DNA of 64,000 nucleotides, from the NCBI RefSeq assembly GCF_041438865.1, contig NZ_CP109450.1:3768501-3832500 (forward strand), in the 5' to 3' direction. The first letter of the stretch is position 1. Every line of letters begins with the position of its first letter. Origin of the DNA: Streptomyces sp. NBC_01471. GTDB lineage: Bacteria; Actinomycetota; Actinomycetes; Streptomycetales; Streptomycetaceae. Shown piece after piece: positions 59,897 to 64,000 of this stretch. Under the pieces are notes generated by a model. The model was not told where the DNA came from. It did not search any database and saw only the letters and a program-made list of their open reading frames with translations. The position numbers and the translations under genes are program-made.

Positions 59897-60912
59897 CAGC
59901 TCTGTGCCTCCCACTGCAATCGTGCGACCGCGTCCAGCACCCGGTCCACACCCGGCAGATGATGCCGTTCCAGCATGGGCGGCGGATACGGGATGTCGAA
60001 CCCGGCGACCCGCAGCACCGGCGCCTCCAGATGGTGGAAGCAGCGCTCCGTCACCCGGGCGGCGATCTCCCCGCCGGGCCCGCCGAATCCGGCCGACTCA
60101 TGCACAACGACCGCCCGGCCCGTACGCCGGACCGAAGCACACACCGTGGCGTCGTCGAACGGCACCAGCGAGCGCAGATCCACGACCTCCAGGTCCCAGC
60201 CCTCGTCACGGGCAGCCTCCGCCGCCTCCAGGCAGACCGGCACCGACGGCCCGTACGTCAGGAGAGTGGCACTGCTGCCCGCGCGCCGGACCACGGCCCG
60301 GCCTATCGGCTCCACGGCGGCAGGCGCGTCGGGCGACCACTCGGCCTTCGACCAGTAGAGCCGCTTCGGCTCCAGGAAGATGACCGGGTCGTCGGAGGCG
60401 ATGGCGGCGCGCAGCAGCCCGTACGCGTCGGGGACCGTGGACGGCGTGACGACATGGAGCCCCGGAGTGGCCATGTAGTACGCCTCCGACGAGTCACTGT
60501 GGTGCTCGACCCCGCCGATCCCGCCGCCGTACGGCACCCGCACCACGATCGGCATCGGCAGCGCCCCCCGGGTGCGGTTGCGCATCCGCGACACGTGGCT
60601 GACGAGCTGCTCGAACGCCGGGTAGGCGAAGGCGTCGAACTGCATCTCCACCACAGGCCGCAGCCCGTACATCGCCATACCGACCGCCGCCCCGAGGATA
60701 CCCGCCTCAGCGAGCGGCGTGTCCGTACAGCGGTCCTCGCCGAACTCCTTCGCGAGGCCGTCGGTGACCCGGAACACCCCGCCGAGTGTCCCGACGTCCT
60801 CCCCCATGACATGCACGGCGGGGTCCTCGGCCATCGCATCGCGCATAGCCCTCTGCAGTGCCTGCGCCATGGTGGCCGGCTTCACCGCGGCTGTGGTCAC
60901 CGTCGTGGTCAC
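59896..60912 (-). CDS. bkdB: Branched-chain 2-oxoacid dehydrogenase E1 beta, operon 2
   Basis: 338 residues from GTG 60912, overlapping the bkdA stop (GTGA). Signatures VHVMGEDVGTLGGVFRVT, VRVPYGGGIGGVEHHSDSSEAYY, and HHLPGVDRVLDAVARL. Forms the E1 heterotetramer with BkdA. Translational coupling on both sides shows a single operon. Confidence 0.94.
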   Translation of the reverse strand: MTTTVTTAAVKPATMAQALQRAMRDAMAEDPAVHVMGEDVGTLGGVFRVTDGLAKEFGEDRCTDTPLAEAGILGAAVGMAMYGLRPVVEMQFDAFAYPAFEQLVSHVSRMRNRTRGALPMPIVVRVPYGGGIGGVEHHSDSSEAYYMATPGLHVVTPSTVPDAYGLLRAAIASDDPVIFLEPKRLYWSKAEWSPDAPAAVEPIGRAVVRRAGSSATLLTYGPSVPVCLEAAEAARDEGWDLEVVDLRSLVPFDDATVCASVRRTGRAVVVHESAGFGGPGGEIAARVTERCFHHLEAPVLRVAGFDIPYPPPMLERHHLPGVDRVLDAVARLQWEAQS

Positions 60913-62027
60913 CGGCCGGCCTCCGCTTCCAGCTCGGCGCGCAGCTGCTCCGACTGCTCGCGCAGCTGCGGCGTCGGTACGTCGTAGATCTGCGCGAAGA
61001 GGTCCATGGGATCGAGCAGCGGATCGGCGTTCATCCGTCCTCGGAGATCCGCCGCCATCGCCTCGGCGGCCTCGGCAGCCGCGCCTCTGCGCTCTTCGTC
61101 GAGAAGCCCGCGCCCGGTCAGCTCGCCCTCCAGGAGCCGGACCGGGTCGTGCGCCCGCCAGGCCTCCACCTCGGCGTCCGCGCGGTACCGCGTGGCGTCG
61201 TCGGCGTTCGTATGCGCGTCCATCCGGTAGGTCACCGCTTCGATCAGCGTCGGACCGCCGCCGGTCCGCGCCCGTCGGACCGCTTCGGAGAGCACCTGGT
61301 GCATCGCCGCCGCGTCGTTCCCGTCGACGAGCCGGCCCGGCATGCCGTATCCCACGGCCTTGTGGGCCAAGGAGGGGGCGGCGGTCTGCTTGGCGAGGGG
61401 CACGGAGATCGCGAAGCCGTTGTTCTGCACGAGGAAGACGACAGGAGCGCGCCACACGGCGGCGAAGTTCAGCGCCTCGTGGAAGTCGCCCTCGCTCGTC
61501 CCGCCGTCGCCGACCATCGCCAGCGCGACCACGTCGTCCCCGGCCAGACGGGCGGCGTGCGCCAGGCCGACCGCGTGCGGAAGCTGGGTGGCCAGTGGTG
61601 TGGAGAGCGGGGCGATCCGGCTCTCACGCGGGTCGTACCCGGTGTGCCAGTCGCCGCGCAGGAGCGTCAGGGCCTCGACCGGGTCCAGCCCGCGGGCCAC
61701 GGCCGCGAGGGTGTCGCGGTAGCTGGGGAAGAGCCAGTCCCGCTCCTCCAGGACCAGCGCGGCGGCCACCTCGGACGCCTCCTGGCCGGTGGACGACGGA
61801 TAGACGGCGAGCCTGCCCTGCTTGGTGAGGGCCGTCGCCTGCGTGTTGAAACGGCGGCCGTGCACCAGGGCGTCGTACAGCCGGAGCAGCAGCTCCCTGT
61901 CGAGCCCGGCAGCGGCCTCCGTACCGAGCACCCGGTACGGCTCCGGGTCGGGGAGCAGCGGTGCGGGATCGGTGCGGAGCTTCCATGCCGGGTAGGCAGT
62001 AGCACCGGGCAGCTCTTGGACCGTCAT
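60909..62027 (-). CDS. bkdA: Branched-chain 2-oxoacid dehydrogenase E1 alpha, operon 2
   Basis: 372 residues from ATG 62027; GAGGAGG is 8 bases upstream, better than the GTG three codons before. Thiamine diphosphate motif GDGGTSEGD... to VQNNGF. It lacks the basic N-terminal arm of the operon 1 protein. First gene of operon 2, divergent from bkdR over about 150 bases with a palindromic site. Confidence 0.94.
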   Translation of the reverse strand: MTVQELPGATAYPAWKLRTDPAPLLPDPEPYRVLGTEAAAGLDRELLLRLYDALVHGRRFNTQATALTKQGRLAVYPSSTGQEASEVAAALVLEERDWLFPSYRDTLAAVARGLDPVEALTLLRGDWHTGYDPRESRIAPLSTPLATQLPHAVGLAHAARLAGDDVVALAMVGDGGTSEGDFHEALNFAAVWRAPVVFLVQNNGFAISVPLAKQTAAPSLAHKAVGYGMPGRLVDGNDAAAMHQVLSEAVRRARTGGGPTLIEAVTYRMDAHTNADDATRYRADAEVEAWRAHDPVRLLEGELTGRGLLDEERRGAAAEAAEAMAADLRGRMNADPLLDPMDLFAQIYDVPTPQLREQSEQLRAELEAEAGR

Positions 62028-62131
62028 GCCAGACACCTCCTCGTGGGAGCGGGAGGGCGCACCGTCGTGTGATGCGCCTCACCTACCGATTGTTCGGTCG
62101 AAAGCGCATTTTGGCTACTGACCCCTTCAGC

Positions 62132-62155
62132 CTGTGGACAAACGGTTCTCCACAG
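62132..62155. promoter_or_regulatory. Palindrome with DnaA-box-like arms between bkdA (operon 2) and bkdR
   Basis: CTGTGGA and TCCACAG arms with a 10-base spacer. The left part read on the minus strand is TTGTCCACA (62141-62133), the Streptomyces DnaA-box consensus; the right part is TTCTCCACA (62146-62154), one base different and still within the reported consensus. It could equally be a BkdR operator, or both. Confidence 0.55.
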
Positions 62156-62178
62156 CCTGGGATAGGAGCAGGTCGTCC

Positions 62179-62700
62179 ATGGCGGAGAGGCGGGGGCAGG
62201 TGGCAGCTGAACAATTGGCCGACGAGGGCGGGCGCCCTCCCGCCCGCCCGCTGGACGCCATCGACCGCGACATCCTGCGGATCCTCCAGCAGGACGGCCG
62301 CGCGTCGATACGGTCCGTCTCCGATCGCGTCCATGTGTCGCGCGCCAATGCGTACGCCCGTATCAACAGGCTGATCGAGGACGGCGTGATCCGCGGGTTC
62401 AGCGCCCGGGTCGACCATGAGCGCGCCGGCCAGGGATCTTCCGCGTACATCACTCTCAAGATCGTCCAGAACTCCTGGCGCACGGTCCGCCAGCAGCTCA
62501 CCGAGCTGCCGGGCACCGCGCACATCGCGCTGGTCAGCGGTGATTTCGATGTACTCCTGCTGGTGCACAGCGCCGACAACAGGGCGCTGCGTGAGCTGGT
62601 CCTGACGAAGATCCAGGCGATCCCCGAAGTGCTCTCGACCCGGACTCTGCTGGTCTTCGAGGAAACGGACCTGGACCCGGCCAAGCCGTCCGACGGGTGA
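62179..62700 (+). CDS. bkdR: Lrp/AsnC-family regulator BkdR
   Basis: 173 residues from ATG 62179. HTH at about residues 27-75 (LDAIDRDILRILQQDGRASIRSVSDRVHVSRANAYARINRLIEDGVI) and an Lrp/RAM ligand domain (GTAHIALVSGDFDVLLLVHSADN) follow. Divergent from bkdABC 2. Established work on S. coelicolor shows a BkdR of this family controls branched-chain dehydrogenase genes and affects development; this gene is the positional equivalent. Confidence 0.92.
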   Translation: MAERRGQVAAEQLADEGGRPPARPLDAIDRDILRILQQDGRASIRSVSDRVHVSRANAYARINRLIEDGVIRGFSARVDHERAGQGSSAYITLKIVQNSWRTVRQQLTELPGTAHIALVSGDFDVLLLVHSADNRALRELVLTKIQAIPEVLSTRTLLVFEETDLDPAKPSDG

Positions 62701-62761
62701 GACCGAGGTCCGGCGCCCGTGCCGGATGCAGGTTCGCAGGGGCTTGGACCAGCCAGATGAG

Positions 62762-62859
62762 AAGGGGCTGGGCGCGGCCGTCCCGTCAGCTTCGAGGGGC
62801 CGGGCGCGGCCGTCCGTCAGCTTCGAGGGGGCTGGTCGCGGCCGTCCCGTCAGCGGGCC
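62762..62859. repeat. About 32-bp tandem repeat, 3 copies, carrying the TetR gene's 3' end and stop
   Basis: Copies at 62762-62794, 62795-62825 and 62826-62859. Each contains GTCAGC, i.e. the TGA stop of the minus-strand TetR gene (in the third copy) repeated past the gene. Confidence 0.85.
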
Positions 62860-63449
62860 GGAGCCGTGCGCAGCCCTTCGAACGCCAGCTGTACGACGGT
62901 CTCGGCCAGCTGATCCGCGTCAGGACCTGCGCCCTGCGCCGGGCGGATCCACTCGACCAGCGAGTTGATCATCCCGAAGAGCAGCCGGGTCGCCAGCCGG
63001 ATGTCCACGTCGGAGCGGAGATCGCCCTCGGCCACCGCCGCCTTCAGCAGATCGGCCACCCGCTGGTCGAATTCCCGGCGCCGTTCCATCGCCCAGCGCT
63101 CGGTCTTCGTGTTGCCGCGCACCCGCAGCAGGAGGGTCACGTAAGGGAGTTCCGCCATCAGCACGTCGACCGTACGGCGCGTGACGTACTCGACCTGCTG
63201 GATCGCGCGCCCCCGCGCCGCCCCCGGCTCGTCCAGGACACCGAAGAGCCCGTCGATGGCGCGGCTGACCGCTCGTCGCAACAGCTCCTCCTTGCCCGCG
63301 ACATGGTGGTAGATCGACGACTTGGAGATACCCGCGGCCCTGGAGAGGTGCTCCATGGACGTGCCGTCGTAGCCACGCTCGTTGAAGACCCGCACGGCGA
63401 CCGTCAGCAGGGTCTCCGGTGTGTACGTGTCCCGCTTGGGGGTGCTCAT
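62850..63449 (-). CDS. TetR-family regulator
   Basis: 199 residues from ATG 63449 (MSTPKRDTYTPETLLTVAVRVFNERGYDGTSMEHLSRAAGISKSSIYHHVAGKEELLRRAVSRAI); the start overlaps the upstream gene's stop. The C-terminal domain (about 80-195) resembles regulators of fatty-acid or acyl-CoA genes. Downstream of a 3-hydroxyacyl-CoA dehydrogenase gene in the same operon, so it probably controls beta-oxidation-type genes. Its end lies in a tandem repeat with duplicated stop. Confidence 0.9.
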   Translation of the reverse strand: MSTPKRDTYTPETLLTVAVRVFNERGYDGTSMEHLSRAAGISKSSIYHHVAGKEELLRRAVSRAIDGLFGVLDEPGAARGRAIQQVEYVTRRTVDVLMAELPYVTLLLRVRGNTKTERWAMERRREFDQRVADLLKAAVAEGDLRSDVDIRLATRLLFGMINSLVEWIRPAQGAGPDADQLAETVVQLAFEGLRTAPAR

Positions 63450-64000
63450 CAGACCGTCCCGCCCTTCTCCGGATGGACGTACGACTGCCGGTACAGCGCC
63501 AGCGAGGGCGCATAGCGGCCGCCGGGCACGCGCGCGTGGAGCTCGTCCAGCAGTTCGTGCGCCCAGGCGCGGCCGAGCCTGCGCCCCCATTCGACCGGTC
63601 CCAGCGGGTAGTTCACGCCGAGCCGCATCGCCGTGTCGATGTCCTGCGCGGACGCGACGCCCCTGGCCAGGGCGTCCGCCGCGAGGTCCACCATCATCGC
63701 GACCGTACGGGCGACGATCATGCCGGGGACGTCCCCGATGACGCTGACCTTCTTGCCGAGGGACTGGAAGAGCCCGATCGACTGGCGCAGGGTCTCCCAG
63801 CCGGTGACCTCGGATGCCGACAGCGCGATGCGGGTGGCGGACCGGTAGTCGAGCGCCAGGTCGAAGTAGACGACATCACGGAACTCGGCGGACGTCTGCC
63901 CGTCGGCGAGCACCAGCTGGCCCCCGCTGGGCAGCACGATCCTGCACCCCTGGTCCTCCTCGTCCTCGCGCACCGCGATCCCGGCCTCGCGGGCCATCGC
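63449..64000 (-). CDS. 3-hydroxyacyl-CoA dehydrogenase, C-terminal part (cut by window end)
   Basis: The gene continues beyond the window; the 183 visible residues are the C-terminal portion. GVNYPLGPVEWGRRLG and GDVPGMIVARTVAMMVDLAADALARGVASAQDIDTAMRLG match the C-terminal dimerisation domain of 3-hydroxyacyl-CoA dehydrogenases such as 3-hydroxybutyryl-CoA dehydrogenase. It oxidises 3-hydroxyacyl-CoA with NAD in beta-oxidation. Its stop overlaps the TetR start (TGATG), so the two are translationally coupled. Confidence 0.85.
   Translation of the reverse strand, partial: AMAREAGIAVREDEEDQGCRIVLPSGGQLVLADGQTSAEFRDVVYFDLALDYRSATRIALSASEVTGWETLRQSIGLFQSLGKKVSVIGDVPGMIVARTVAMMVDLAADALARGVASAQDIDTAMRLGVNYPLGPVEWGRRLGRAWAHELLDELHARVPGGRYAPSLALYRQSYVHPEKGGTV

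Overview
The window is high-GC actinobacterial chromosome, almost certainly from Streptomyces. The codon bias is strongly GC3-rich, GTG starts and GTGA/ATGA gene overlaps are common, and the families are typical of the genus: XRE/DUF5753 with DUF397, SpoIIE/HATPase fusions, PASTA-type kinases, Bpa and mycothiol-dependent enzymes. Gene order (metG, aspS, acyl-CoA dehydrogenase, M18 peptidase, two bkd clusters, kinases, bpa) agrees with what I recall of the conserved core arm near oriC in Streptomyces. Two perfect 14-bp parS palindromes (6163-6176 and 55841-55854) support an origin-proximal location.

Layout. 1-13 kb: end of a LysR regulator, barstar-like protein, VWA protein, metG, Uma2 protein, L,D-transpeptidase lipoprotein, aspS, a phosphatase/kinase-fold stress regulator, AI-2E permease, pirin and SseB protein. 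13-22 kb: acyl-CoA dehydrogenase, M18 aminopeptidase, small membrane proteins, a thioredoxin/NHL protein, and a GntR/ABC transporter operon. 22-29.8 kb: methyltransferase, nitrilase-fold amidase, mycothiol-dependent enzyme, MFS transporter with its GntR regulator, a TetR/hydrolase pair, a flavin-fold protein and an AhpD-like protein.

29.8-35.9 kb looks accessory: a Bro-N protein, a secreted trypsin-like protease divergent from a SigE-family sigma factor with a membrane partner, and an XRE/DUF397/ATPase regulatory module. 36-39.6 kb is the first branched-chain 2-oxoacid dehydrogenase operon (bkdABC, minus strand), divergent from an orphan NarL-type response regulator. 40.7-52.6 kb: a flavin-fold protein, a phosphotransferase, two divergent membrane Ser/Thr kinases, an Ala/Gly/Pro-rich surface protein, a PadR regulator, a MacB-type ABC exporter and the proteasome activator Bpa. 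53-58 kb: a lipoprotein, then a tight minus-strand operon of a MobA-like/DUF6457 fusion, moeA, a TrkA-N potassium channel and a quinone oxidoreductase. 58.4-64 kb: the second bkd operon with divergent bkdR, a TetR regulator and the 3' part of a 3-hydroxyacyl-CoA dehydrogenase. The bkd operons, acyl-CoA dehydrogenase and hydroxyacyl-CoA dehydrogenase point to branched-chain amino acid and fatty-acyl metabolism; in Streptomyces this supplies branched starter units for fatty acids and polyketides.

The most unusual sequence-level signals are the parS site that contains the moeA stop and channel start codons, and a recurring pattern of tandem duplications that carry a gene's own 3' end and stop codon past the gene (near 23.0, 24.9, 52.6 and 62.8 kb). 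I saw no tRNA, rRNA, CRISPR array, insertion sequence or integrase. No single obviously new multi-gene system stands out; the best candidates for closer study are the 31.1-33.5 kb protease/sigma/membrane set and the 53.8-58.1 kb operon.
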